NCBI GenBank assembly: GCA_024277575.1
Contig: JAJRUX010000135.1
Location: 1 to 35,953 of the forward strand
Length of the DNA: 35,953 bases
Reading direction: 5' to 3'
Source: Gammaproteobacteria bacterium
GTDB lineage: Bacteria; Pseudomonadota; Gammaproteobacteria; Thiohalospirales; Thiohalospiraceae
The notes beneath the pieces were generated by a model, which saw nothing but the letters and a program-made list of their open reading frames with translations, was not told the origin of the DNA and ran no database searches. A program made the position numbers and the translations under genes. This document shows, one piece after another, positions 7,726 through 15,912 of this stretch (within the stretch, counting starts at the first letter, position 1; each line of letters starts with the position of its first letter).

Positions 7726-10125
7726 TCATGCCTGCTCCTGCGCTTGTTTATAGACGGCAAGATGCTTGCTGTTGTCCACCTGGATCTGGCCATACTCATC
7801 ACCAGGCACGGCAGGAGTAACCGTTACCAGCGTATCGTTCCACGTCTGCACTCCGCTGGACGGGTCGATGGCAACAGGAATGATATCGTTTGGATTTGTG
7901 CCACTGTCCTGCCACCACAAGTTGTGATCAATATCATGGTCCTCCAGCTCCTCACGGGCAAATGGAACATGTTCCCCGGCATCAGCAACGGCCACGCGCC
8001 CGTAGGCGGTTCTGCCAACAGAGGTGGAGATTCCGACCACCTGCGGGTGGATTCCGTTGGTCAACCACGCCTTGGTAACGAGATATCCCACCTCACTTGT
8101 CACCCGCACCAGAGCACCATCCGCAATCCCCAACTTATAGGCGACATCCTTGTTGATCCAGAGGGGATTGGAGTGCCATAGCTCTGCCAGATATTTAAGA
8201 TTCGAGGTCCGAGAGAGCGTCTGGCAGGCCACCTTGTGCGTACTCAACACGAACTCATCCGGCTTGATGGCAGCCAGACGTGGATTTTCACTCCATGAAG
8301 GCAGTGCAGACAGCCCTTTTTCCTCCAGCGCTTCTGCATTTACCTCAATCTTCCCGGACGGAGTGGGGAAACCGGTTTCCATGTATGTATGGTAGGCTAC
8401 TTTTACCGACTCACCCTTTTTCATAATTTTTCTTCCGGTCGAATCAAGCTTGCCGTAATCGGGAAACACCCCTTTGGATTTCAGTTTCTTGTAACCATCC
8501 TGCAAACCTGGAGTTGCTTCTACCTCTTGTTTTACCCAGTCCACCGCATCCTTAAATCCCCAGTACTGCTTCATCTCCCGGCTACCATCGGAGTCAATGG
8601 TCTCAACAATTTTTTTCAGCGTTACCCGCACATCCTGCGCCTCACCAAGAATCTCGGCACCCGGCACCGTCATGGAGGCCCACGGTAGCAACGCTGTCGG
8701 ACTGCTGGCCAGATCGTCACGCTCCACTGCCACTACATCCGGCAAAACAATGTCAGCCAAGTCGGCAGTCTCGCTCATGAAGGGACTAAAGTCGACGAGA
8801 TAGGGAATCAGCTTTTCATCTTTCAACACCTCTCGCCACAAACTGGCGGCCGGAGATGAATAGGCGGGATTGCTCATATGATTGAACAGCACCCGTACCT
8901 GATGAGCACCGCTCTTCAGCTCAAAAGGGAAAGCATGATTTAGTTGTGCCGTACCATTTGTCGATGACTCAGGCGCGGGCTGAGGTGCAGCAATGTCGAA
9001 CCGCCGCGGCAAACAGTAGCCCCCTTCATTGTCGATATTCCCGGTAATTACCGCAAGCAGCGTACAGGCCATCTCTCCCTGGATGCCATTTTTGTGATAA
9101 CCAACCCCATTCTGACTGAATACGGTTGCCGGTTTGGCCTTGGCGAACTCAACAGCAATTCGTTCAATCGTCTCTACTGAAACACCGCTCGCCTTTTCTG
9201 CTATCTCCGGAGTAAACTGTTTTAAGTGTTCCGCCAAATCCTCGCTGGAGTAGTTGGTCCAGGTATCGATAAACCCGCTATCTGCCAGTCCTTTCCGCAT
9301 GATAATGTTGGCCATCGCCAAGGCAACAATCCCATCGCTACCGGGAAAAACCGGGATCCACTCATCGCTTTTTCCTGCGGTATTGGACATCCGCACATCA
9401 AACGTAACGAGCTTCAGCCGATTATCAACTACGCCATCGGCCAGCCGCTGCGCCAACGGAGGTGCGGTCTCAAGAATATTGGCACCAAAATTCAATACAT
9501 AGGTTGTATGCTCCAGATCAGGGAGGGCAAAATCAACGCCTAACATGGCCCCAAGTGCGGCCTGTTTGGCGGCACTACTGATAGAGGGAACTCGGCTGCG
9601 CAAAACGGAGCTGGAGCCAAGGGTATCCATGAATCGCAAGGTAGCCCCGTTCTTGAACGCCCCTTCATTCAAATAGACACTGTCAGCCCCACCACCATCC
9701 AGTGCTCCTGCCACCTTGCCAGCCACTTCGGCAATCGCCTCATCCCAACTTATCTGTTGCCATTTCCCAGCACCCCGTGCACCGACCCGCTTAAGGGGAC
9801 TGAGAATCCTGTCTGGATCGGTGGCAGCAAAGAACGAGGCCAGACCTTTTGCACAAAACTTTCCTCGTGTTGCGATATGATTGGGATTCCCCTCCGTCTT
9901 CATAATCCGCCCACTTTCTGCATAGGTAAAACCACCATCAAAATAAGGACACAGCGTACACAGATAAGGCTTCCTCTTGCGCGGTTGAAAGGTCCTGATC
10001 TGGTGGAACCCCTCACCGCCAAGCTCAAGCTCCATGGCGCCGCCAAGCGGCGGATATACCGCTGCTGTTGCAGCGGCCGCCGCACTTGCTTTAAGGAATT
10101 CACGTCTGTTGATTTCTATTGCCAC
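7726..10125 (-). CDS. Tat-exported molybdopterin oxidoreductase-family subunit (Psr/Phs/Qrc-like)
   Basis: About 799 residues. The start is set at the GTG giving VAIEINRREFLKASA, because GGAGT lies eight bases upstream and the twin-arginine signal (RREFLK) then sits at the extreme N-terminus. The protein has the full catalytic-subunit architecture of the DMSO reductase family: N-terminal cluster site, bis-MGD binding domains and the C-terminal cap with RVTSEVGYL. Two key positions deviate. The usual C-x2-C-x3-C-x27-C cluster site reads C56-x2-C59-x3-D63-x27-C91. The residue aligning with the Mo-ligand Cys/Sec is Ser (PSISSAAK, about 183). The Fe-S and NrfD subunits are upstream and a multiheme cytochrome downstream. 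Candidates include polysulfide/thiosulfate reductase, tetrathionate reductase (same B-C-A order) or a Mo-free Qrc-type quinone reductase. Substrate cannot be read from the sequence. Confidence 0.85.
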   Translation of the reverse strand: MAIEINRREFLKASAAAAATAAVYPPLGGAMELELGGEGFHQIRTFQPRKRKPYLCTLCPYFDGGFTYAESGRIMKTEGNPNHIATRGKFCAKGLASFFAATDPDRILSPLKRVGARGAGKWQQISWDEAIAEVAGKVAGALDGGGADSVYLNEGAFKNGATLRFMDTLGSSSVLRSRVPSISSAAKQAALGAMLGVDFALPDLEHTTYVLNFGANILETAPPLAQRLADGVVDNRLKLVTFDVRMSNTAGKSDEWIPVFPGSDGIVALAMANIIMRKGLADSGFIDTWTNYSSEDLAEHLKQFTPEIAEKASGVSVETIERIAVEFAKAKPATVFSQNGVGYHKNGIQGEMACTLLAVITGNIDNEGGYCLPRRFDIAAPQPAPESSTNGTAQLNHAFPFELKSGAHQVRVLFNHMSNPAYSSPAASLWREVLKDEKLIPYLVDFSPFMSETADLADIVLPDVVAVERDDLASSPTALLPWASMTVPGAEILGEAQDVRVTLKKIVETIDSDGSREMKQYWGFKDAVDWVKQEVEATPGLQDGYKKLKSKGVFPDYGKLDSTGRKIMKKGESVKVAYHTYMETGFPTPSGKIEVNAEALEEKGLSALPSWSENPRLAAIKPDEFVLSTHKVACQTLSRTSNLKYLAELWHSNPLWINKDVAYKLGIADGALVRVTSEVGYLVTKAWLTNGIHPQVVGISTSVGRTAYGRVAVADAGEHVPFAREELEDHDIDHNLWWQDSGTNPNDIIPVAIDPSSGVQTWNDTLVTVTPAVPGDEYGQIQVDNSKHLAVYKQAQEQA

Positions 10126-10138
10126 TGTCGGTACTCCA

Positions 10139-11047
10139 TCAATAGAATGTCTGCATGTATTGACCACCCATCACCCACCAGATCCGCATCCCATATACGC
10201 CAATGGCAACCAGGAACGAGGCGGTAACCAATCCCAATTTATACCGCTTCAGTGGCGTAACAAGAATGAATAACGGAATAATCAGACCGATAATGACCTC
10301 AAGCCACAGATAGGGGAAACGGAACAGTTCCATCAACACATACTTGTGCGCCATAAACACACCCTCCGAACCATAAAGAGCGTGCATAGCCTCGAGCGCC
10401 AGCAAAAACATATCAAACACGATTCCGATCATCATGTATTTTGCCAGCTCTTCGATCAGCTCCCACTTGATCTGCTTTCTGGGTTCAACAAGCATATTCA
10501 TGACCCAGATAACCAGAATCAGCATCCCGATGCCAGATATAAAAGCACCGGTTAAAAACAGCAGCGGGGCAAGCGCGGTATGGTTGATATAGCGGCCAGG
10601 ATTGAACTCCATCACCACGCCGGTATACCATTCAAGAGACAGAGCCAGTATAACGGCAATAATGCCGAAAAACCTGGCCCATCGCTGGTTGTTTTTTATT
10701 ACAAAACAGGTATAAATAACCATGAAAACCGGATAGGCCAAAATCAGTAACGAACCCCAGGCCATAGGTACGCTGTTATGCCAGTATGCGGGCAGCAGCA
10801 GATAAAAAAATCGCCACGGCTGTCCCTGATCCCAGATCAAAAGAACCGGAACGATCAACATAATCACAATAGCCAGTATGGCCGCAACCAGCGCCAAAGG
10901 CTTGTAACGCTCGATTCCGAACACCCAGCCAAAACTGGAGACCACCAACGAACCTGCGCTGACACCAACCAGCCAGAAATAGATCGTGATAGGCGTTCCC
11001 CATGCAACGTGGTGAAAAGCATTGGAGATGATTACACTCTCTTCCAT
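10139..11047 (-). CDS. NrfD/PsrC-type quinone-interacting membrane subunit
   Basis: A 302-residue integral membrane protein with about eight hydrophobic segments. It starts HHVAWGTPITIYFWLVGVSAG and includes LEWYTGVVMEF and ALEAMHALYG, all typical of NrfD/PsrC subunits. These anchor a periplasmic Fe-S/Mo module and exchange electrons with menaquinol or ubiquinol without heme. It starts 11 bases after the Fe-S gene. Its stop codon lies 13 bases before the molybdopterin subunit's GTG, and the intervening bases hold that gene's ribosome binding site. Confident family call; quinone type not determinable. Confidence 0.9.
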   Translation of the reverse strand: MEESVIISNAFHHVAWGTPITIYFWLVGVSAGSLVVSSFGWVFGIERYKPLALVAAILAIVIMLIVPVLLIWDQGQPWRFFYLLLPAYWHNSVPMAWGSLLILAYPVFMVIYTCFVIKNNQRWARFFGIIAVILALSLEWYTGVVMEFNPGRYINHTALAPLLFLTGAFISGIGMLILVIWVMNMLVEPRKQIKWELIEELAKYMMIGIVFDMFLLALEAMHALYGSEGVFMAHKYVLMELFRFPYLWLEVIIGLIIPLFILVTPLKRYKLGLVTASFLVAIGVYGMRIWWVMGGQYMQTFY

Positions 11048-11058
11048 TACCCCTTCCC

Positions 11059-11940
11059 CTATCCGAAAATCAGTTTTTTGAGATTACCAATTGCACTACT
11101 CGCCTTGTGCGGTATCGAAGCCAGGAAATCAACCATGTTTTTTCCCACCCAGTACATGGTCGATTCACCCTCCACAATGTCGGCGAACGCATCACCGTGG
11201 TGATTCTTTTTAAAGTCGTTGAATTCGGTTTTCATCTGTGCGGTTCTGTTTTTGTAGCTGTGCGGCTCGTCCATGATCTCCCAGTCGGCACCGATATAGA
11301 ACACTGACGGGCTGGTTCCAAGTTCTGGCTTCAACACAGTCACGGGCTCTTTTGCAACCAGCCTGGATACCTCACTGTCAGGGTCATTAAGATCACCAAA
11401 AATTCGCGCGCCACCCACACAGGCCTGCACACAAGACGGAGCAAGTCCCTTTTTCACCCGGTGGATGCAAAAGGTGCATTTATCAACCACCAGGGTGGGC
11501 AGATTCTTATCGGTACGCTTCTCCGGTATCAGATGCCGGGCATTATAAGGACAGGCAACGACACAGGTACGACAACCGATACAGCGGTTATAACGCTGCA
11601 GAACAAATCCATCCTTATGTTTGTAAGTGGCCTGAGTAGGGCAATTTCGCACACAGATGGGGTTGTCACAATGATTGCAGAGGCGCGGCATGAATACCCG
11701 CTTGGTATTTGGATACTTACCCTTGTCCGCCACCTTTACCCAGGTTCTCCAGACACCAAGCGGGACACCAAACTCCGATTTACAAGCTACCACACAGGAC
11801 ATACAGCCAATACACTTCCTGAGATCGATAGCCATTGCATAACGCTTGGTTCCGGGAACCCCCTTGGTTCCGCGTGTCTGAAGCCCGTAAATGCGGCGGT
11901 AGGGGTGAGTAGGGCTCTTGTCGTTGCTCGTTTCGGACAT
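11059..11940 (-). CDS. Four-cluster ferredoxin subunit (DmsB/PsrB/TtrB type)
   Basis: About 293 residues. Sixteen cysteines in four groups bind four cubane clusters: KCIGCMSCVVAC, LCNHCDNPICVRNCP, RCIGCRTCVVACP, and KCTFCIHR with SCVQAC. This is the electron-transfer subunit between the NrfD membrane protein and the molybdopterin subunit. The frame is open to a TTG at 11976, but the ATG at 11940 (MSETSNDK) is preceded by AGGCGAG at suitable distance and is preferred. It has no Tat motif of its own, so it is probably exported together with the molybdopterin subunit, as is usual for this family. It is the first gene of the operon, with an FNR-like site about 100 bases upstream. Confidence 0.88.
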   Translation of the reverse strand: MSETSNDKSPTHPYRRIYGLQTRGTKGVPGTKRYAMAIDLRKCIGCMSCVVACKSEFGVPLGVWRTWVKVADKGKYPNTKRVFMPRLCNHCDNPICVRNCPTQATYKHKDGFVLQRYNRCIGCRTCVVACPYNARHLIPEKRTDKNLPTLVVDKCTFCIHRVKKGLAPSCVQACVGGARIFGDLNDPDSEVSRLVAKEPVTVLKPELGTSPSVFYIGADWEIMDEPHSYKNRTAQMKTEFNDFKKNHHGDAFADIVEGESTMYWVGKNMVDFLASIPHKASSAIGNLKKLIFG

Positions 11941-12007
11941 GGATAAACTCGCCTGTTCTGTGCTAACCGCAAACAATTCATAAGAAAGTGACTAAACTGG
12001 CAGTGTT

Positions 12008-12013
12008 ATTATT
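12008..12013 (-). promoter_or_regulatory. Candidate -10 box of the respiratory operon
   Basis: On the minus strand this reads AATAAT, five of six matches to TATAAT. It lies about 31 bases downstream of the centre of the FNR-like site, the spacing expected for a class II FNR-activated promoter (site near -42). Assigned by position only. Confidence 0.35.
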
Positions 12014-12037
12014 CTCCTGTTGACTGCAGATAGCGCC

Positions 12038-12051
12038 TTGATGCAGGTCAA
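12038..12051 (-). promoter_or_regulatory. FNR/Anr-like binding site
   Basis: The sequence TTGATGCAGGTCAA (minus strand TTGACCTGCATCAA) matches the FNR/Anr/Dnr palindrome TTGAT-N4-ATCAA at nine of ten positions. It is upstream of the Fe-S/NrfD/molybdopterin/cytochrome operon, with a plausible -10 box at the right distance. This suggests oxygen- or NO-responsive control, consistent with an anaerobic respiratory complex. Confidence 0.6.
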
Positions 12052-12190
12052 TTGCCAATACCCTGATTTTTCCCTCAATAATTGAAAATGCACATGGTTC
12101 CATGACATTCGGCAATTAAACTTCGTCACCAGCAATACGAACCGGCTCGGCCAAAATAAAAAGCAAAACAATTTTTCACCAAAAAATATT

Positions 12191-13317
12191 GGGTTCTTCG
12201 TGGATTAGTGCGGAACCTCGGGTTCCATATTCAATCCGCCACAGTAAAAAAGAATGCTGTTTCCAAACCCATCAAAGGATCGATAGCCTCTGGCATTCGC
12301 CTTGATTGTCTGTATCCTTGAATTCAATCCCTCAGCCACTCCATTGCTGATTCGATGCTTGAAGTACGTCAGAATGTTGGACAGGTGGGTCTTGATCATC
12401 CGTGCCTTTTCCTTGATGGGCTCCAGTCGGCTACGGATGGCCCAGGCATACCAACGTTCAAAATGACGGGCCGCCCAACCCGCGTAACGATAATTCCAGA
12501 ATTCCCGGAACAGCTCCTTCAATGCCCAGGCACGTGCAACTTTCAGTTCTGATTTCTTCAACTTCGCGAAGCATTCTTTATCTTCAGCGGCGATGTTCTT
12601 TTCGTTCCTCAGCCAGTGGTATCGGGTTCCTTTCAGACGGCTGTCTCCCTGCTTGTCCAGTTCCTTGTTTTCTGCCCGTCGAACCCTGTCCACCGCCTGG
12701 TTGAGGTGTTGGCTGATATGGAATCTGTCATGAACGATGTCCGCTTGCGGCAGTTTCTCGCCCACGGCGTTGGCATAGGCCTGCCACATCTCCAGGGCGA
12801 CAGCTGTCACCCCGGCCTGCTGTGACGGCGTCAATGCCTGGTCTATCAACCGTTTGGCGTCAGTCTCCGTTCGCCCTTCAATGACATCAAGTACGCGACC
12901 GCCTTCCAGGACTCGAATGGCAAAGGCCTCGAACAGCAATGTGAAGCGGCTGTTCTTGCCTGCCCAGGGAACCGTAACGCTCTTTACTCCGTGTTTCTCG
13001 CAGCGCACTCGCGGCACTTCGCCGTGCAGAAATGTGGCAAACTGCATGGTGTCCAGATGACGCCGGGTGCGTTCCTTGCGAAGGTCATATCTTGAAGACA
13101 TGGCACCACATTCCGGGCAGGGACCCTGGTCATCGGTATATTCGATTCGGATATCAACCCGCTGCTCTTCAAGCTTCAGGTCCACCTGGTAGTTCTCCCA
13201 AGAGCTTTCTATCCCAAGCAGTTGACCGTAGTGCTCTTCCAGTTCCATTATGGCTCCTCCGGCGTCTTGTCAAGATGCTATATCCTGCGAGGATTCCACA
13301 CTCTTTTGGGAAGAGCC
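12191..13317. mobile_element. ISL3-family insertion sequence with internal deletion
   Basis: About 1.13 kb bounded by imperfect inverted repeats. The left end begins GGGTTCTTCGTGG; the right end reads GGCTCTTCCCAAAAGAG on the minus strand, and both continue into AGTG(C/T)GGAA...CCTCG. The contained transposase matches ISL3 but lacks its central part, so the element is shorter than an autonomous copy. No convincing 8-base target duplication was found; the flanks are A/T-rich (AAAATATT and TATTTTAT). Confidence 0.75.
12205..13248 (-). pseudogene. ISL3 transposase with in-frame internal deletion (inactive)
   Basis: A 347-residue open frame with the ISL3 zinc-ribbon N-terminus (CPECG) and the C-terminal half with ISNGVAEGLNSRIQTIKA, holding the catalytic Glu. 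At about residue 115 the frame jumps from FEAFAIRVLE straight to GGRVLDVIEGRTETD. Roughly 60-70 residues are missing, including the helix-turn-helix and the LDEKSF-type segment that holds the first catalytic Asp. The second catalytic Asp, expected in VALDMWQAY, is Glu here (VALEMWQAY). The frame is intact, but the enzyme should be dead. It could still be moved in trans because the ends are present. Confidence 0.82.
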
Positions 13318-13373
13318 TATTTTATAGCCTCTGAGCCAACTGCTTACTTCGTGGAGGTTGAGAAGAATGCCCG

Positions 13374-14756
13374 TCACTCTCCAGCAACTGTCATCCGCTC
13401 CACCAGCCAGGAGCCGGTGCGGATGTTACTGCGCAGATCAACATCGCTGCCCACCATCACCAGCTTCGCAAACATGTCACGCAGGTTACCGGCAACAGTA
13501 ATCTCTTCCACCGGATACTGAATCTCGCCATTCTCTACCCAAAACCCGGCGGCTCCCCGCGAGTAGTCACCGGTGATTAAACGAACCCCCTGCCCCATCA
13601 ACTCAGTAATGAGTAATCCCCGATCCATCTGTTTCAACAGCGCCTGCAAAGAGAGTGTATCGGGAACATTCTGTCCCGCCGCACCGGCAGCAATAGTCAA
13701 ATTATGCACACCACCTGCATTTCCCGTTGTCTTCATCCCCAGTTTGCAGGCAGAGTAGTTGTCCAAAATATAACTCTGCAATATCCCTTCACGCACCAGA
13801 TCTCGCTGCTCTGTAGCGACACCTTCATTGTCAAACGGTGTACTACCCAGCGCCCCTTCAATATGGGGCTGCTCGTAGAGATGAACAAAACCGGGAAATA
13901 TTTGCTTGCCAAGATGATCCACCAAAAAACTGGACTTGCGGTAAAGCGCTCCACCACGGATCGCCGCGACAAAATGAGATAACAGACTGCTGGCAATCTC
14001 CGCACTGAACAGCACCGGTACCTGCCGGGTTGACAAGCGTCGCCCGCCCAAGCGGCGCACGGTGCGTTCCGCCGCCTGACATCCGACTGCCTCGACCGGT
14101 TCCAGCAGCTCCGCATTACGGTCGGTACTGTACCAGTAGTCCCGCTGCATCGCATCCCCCTCGCCCGCGATAACTGCGCAACTTACGCTGTGACGGGTGG
14201 TGGGGTACGCTCCCAGAAAGCCATGGCTGTTGCCGTAAACATAGAATCCGGCATGAGTGTTCACCGCTCCTCCCTCCGAGTTGGTAATACGAGCGTCGAT
14301 GGCAAGAGCCGCCGCCTCGCACTCCCGAGCCAGCACAATCGCTCGCTCGGGAGTCAAATCCCAGGGATGAAACAGTTCCAGATCAGGAATACTGGTCGCC
14401 ATTAGCTCCGCCGGAGCCAGACCATGGCAGGGATCTTCGGTTGTGTAACGGGCAATGTCACATGCAGCCTGCACAGTACTTTTTACTGCGGCGGGGCTGA
14501 ACTCCGTTGTACTGGCCGAACCCTTGCGTTGACCAAAATAAACGGTCACACCCATTCCCTTGTCACGATTGTGCTCAATGGTCTCCACTTCGCCCTTGCG
14601 TACCGTAACCGACAACCCGGATGCAAGATTGCCACCCACCTCGGCGGCAGTAGCACCCTGGCGGCGGGCTTCGTCCAGCAGCTCGTTCACTAACGCATTC
14701 AGACCTTCTATATCAAACTGCTCGGCAGCATTTTTTGGAAGCAGATTTTTGTTCAT
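13374..14756 (-). CDS. pmbA: Metalloprotease subunit PmbA (TldE)
   Basis: A 460-residue protein of the PmbA/TldD family. With TldD, PmbA/TldE forms a zinc protease that degrades unfolded peptides and processes some peptide antibiotics or antitoxins. Family features are the N-terminal domain with AEVGGNLASGLSVTVRKGEVETIEHN, the central SFLVDHLGKQIF and the C-terminal TGDYSRGAAGFWVENGEIQ. The length matches the E. coli protein (450). The catalytic HExxxH belongs to TldD, not PmbA, and is absent as expected. It is divergent from darP/yjgA, the conserved arrangement in gammaproteobacteria. The ISL3 element sits just beyond its 3' end and does not disrupt it. Confidence 0.95.
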   Translation of the reverse strand: MNKNLLPKNAAEQFDIEGLNALVNELLDEARRQGATAAEVGGNLASGLSVTVRKGEVETIEHNRDKGMGVTVYFGQRKGSASTTEFSPAAVKSTVQAACDIARYTTEDPCHGLAPAELMATSIPDLELFHPWDLTPERAIVLARECEAAALAIDARITNSEGGAVNTHAGFYVYGNSHGFLGAYPTTRHSVSCAVIAGEGDAMQRDYWYSTDRNAELLEPVEAVGCQAAERTVRRLGGRRLSTRQVPVLFSAEIASSLLSHFVAAIRGGALYRKSSFLVDHLGKQIFPGFVHLYEQPHIEGALGSTPFDNEGVATEQRDLVREGILQSYILDNYSACKLGMKTTGNAGGVHNLTIAAGAAGQNVPDTLSLQALLKQMDRGLLITELMGQGVRLITGDYSRGAAGFWVENGEIQYPVEEITVAGNLRDMFAKLVMVGSDVDLRSNIRTGSWLVERMTVAGE

Positions 14757-15000
14757 TTAACAGCCCTGTATAGACACATTTTTCGGCTCCAGGTGTTTCC
14801 GGGCCGGACAAAGGGTATGATCCTGGATTCCCCGGCTTGATCGCTCCATTTTGATACCAAATTACTGATATGAAAACTATTGACCTCAATTTGCCACTTC
14901 ACTTGTTGGGCGAATCACGCTACGGGATGAATCGAAAACGCGCACGGCACCCCGCCCAACTAGGGAATCCAGGATAATTCTAACAAAATCAGCAAGCACT
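14757..15000. promoter_or_regulatory. Divergent promoter region pmbA/darP
   Basis: A 244-base spacer between two divergent conserved genes, so promoters for both must lie here. I could not assign -35/-10 boxes with confidence. No known operator motif was recognised. Confidence 0.4.
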
Positions 15001-15489
15001 ATGACCATGGAAGAGACAAAAAGTAAATCACAGATAAAACGGGAGATGAAGGATCTGCACACCTTGGGTGAAGAGCTGGTCAGCCTGAACAGGGAACAAC
15101 TGGCTCACCTCCCGCTAAACAGCTCCCTGCGGGAGGCGGTTGCCCTGGCCCGGAGCATCAAGGCTCATGGAGGACGCAAACGGCAGCTAAAATTCATTGG
15201 CAAACTGTTGCGCAGCTGTGATGCCAATGCTATTGCAAACGCCCTCCATCTCCGCCGGGAAAGGGAGCGCCATGCCGCCGCCCGTTTTCACCAGATAGAA
15301 CGGTGGCGTGATTGTCTGCTGGAACAAGGTGACATGGCGCTGGAAGCGCTGCTTCAAGACTATCCACAGGCTGACAGGCAGCAGATTCGCATCCTGATTC
15401 GTAACGCAAAAAAGGAACACATGGCCGACAAGCCGCCCACGGCGTCACGCAGCCTGTTCCGCTGTCTACGTGAACTGATGGACAAATGA
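15001..15489 (+). CDS. darP: Ribosome biogenesis factor DarP (YjgA, DUF615)
   Basis: A 162-residue, basic, mostly helical protein. It shows the family pattern SKSQIKREMKDLHTLGEEL near the N-terminus, a central RRKRQLKFIGKL-type segment (here GGRKRQLKFIGKLLR), and a C-terminal QIRILIRNAKKE. DarP associates with the 50S subunit and helps its late assembly. It is divergent from pmbA as in E. coli. Two in-frame ATG codons (15001 and 15007) are possible starts; no strong Shine-Dalgarno separates them. Confidence 0.93.
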   Translation: MTMEETKSKSQIKREMKDLHTLGEELVSLNREQLAHLPLNSSLREAVALARSIKAHGGRKRQLKFIGKLLRSCDANAIANALHLRRERERHAAARFHQIERWRDCLLEQGDMALEALLQDYPQADRQQIRILIRNAKKEHMADKPPTASRSLFRCLRELMDK

Positions 15490-15912
15490 TTTCTGCATGG
15501 ATGGCCACAAGCGACCATTACATTCATTGAAACCATAGCAACCCCGCCTTCTGCTTGCGTTGCAAACCAAAGCGAAAATCCACCATTAACGGGGTGAGAT
15601 CGTTCTGCCTTGTAGCTTGAAATCAAGATCCTCCTACGCTCATCACGTCCTCCATGATGAATAACCACCATTCATTTTCGCAACTATTCAGGGAACCATT
15701 TCACCAACGCCATCGTGTTAACAGGGGAAAGGTGATTGGATGAACCATCATTTGGAATGAGATGAACAGTCAGTGACCATTCACCACCTTGCAGACGCAA
15801 AACAAACCTCCAGGAACCTGTTGGTTCCAGGTAATCAGCACCCACTCTTCCACCGGCGCAGTAGATTATCCCGGAATCCAGCAGGCTCTCGGGACGCATA
15901 CAGGAGAAAACA
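15490..15912. other. Intergenic region without clear gene
   Basis: About 420 bases between darP and the cytochrome lipoprotein pseudogene. A minus-strand frame (15684-15989, about 101 residues, including GSWRFVLRLQGGEWSL) has protein-like composition but no family match I recognise, and it overlaps the start of the pseudogene. An inverted repeat CCAGGAACC/GGTTCCAGG lies near 15810. I do not call a gene here. Confidence 0.35.

Noticed and set aside
12191-13317. Target-site duplication for the ISL3 element
   Set aside because: The flanking octamers are A/T-rich but not direct repeats; no duplication can be claimed.
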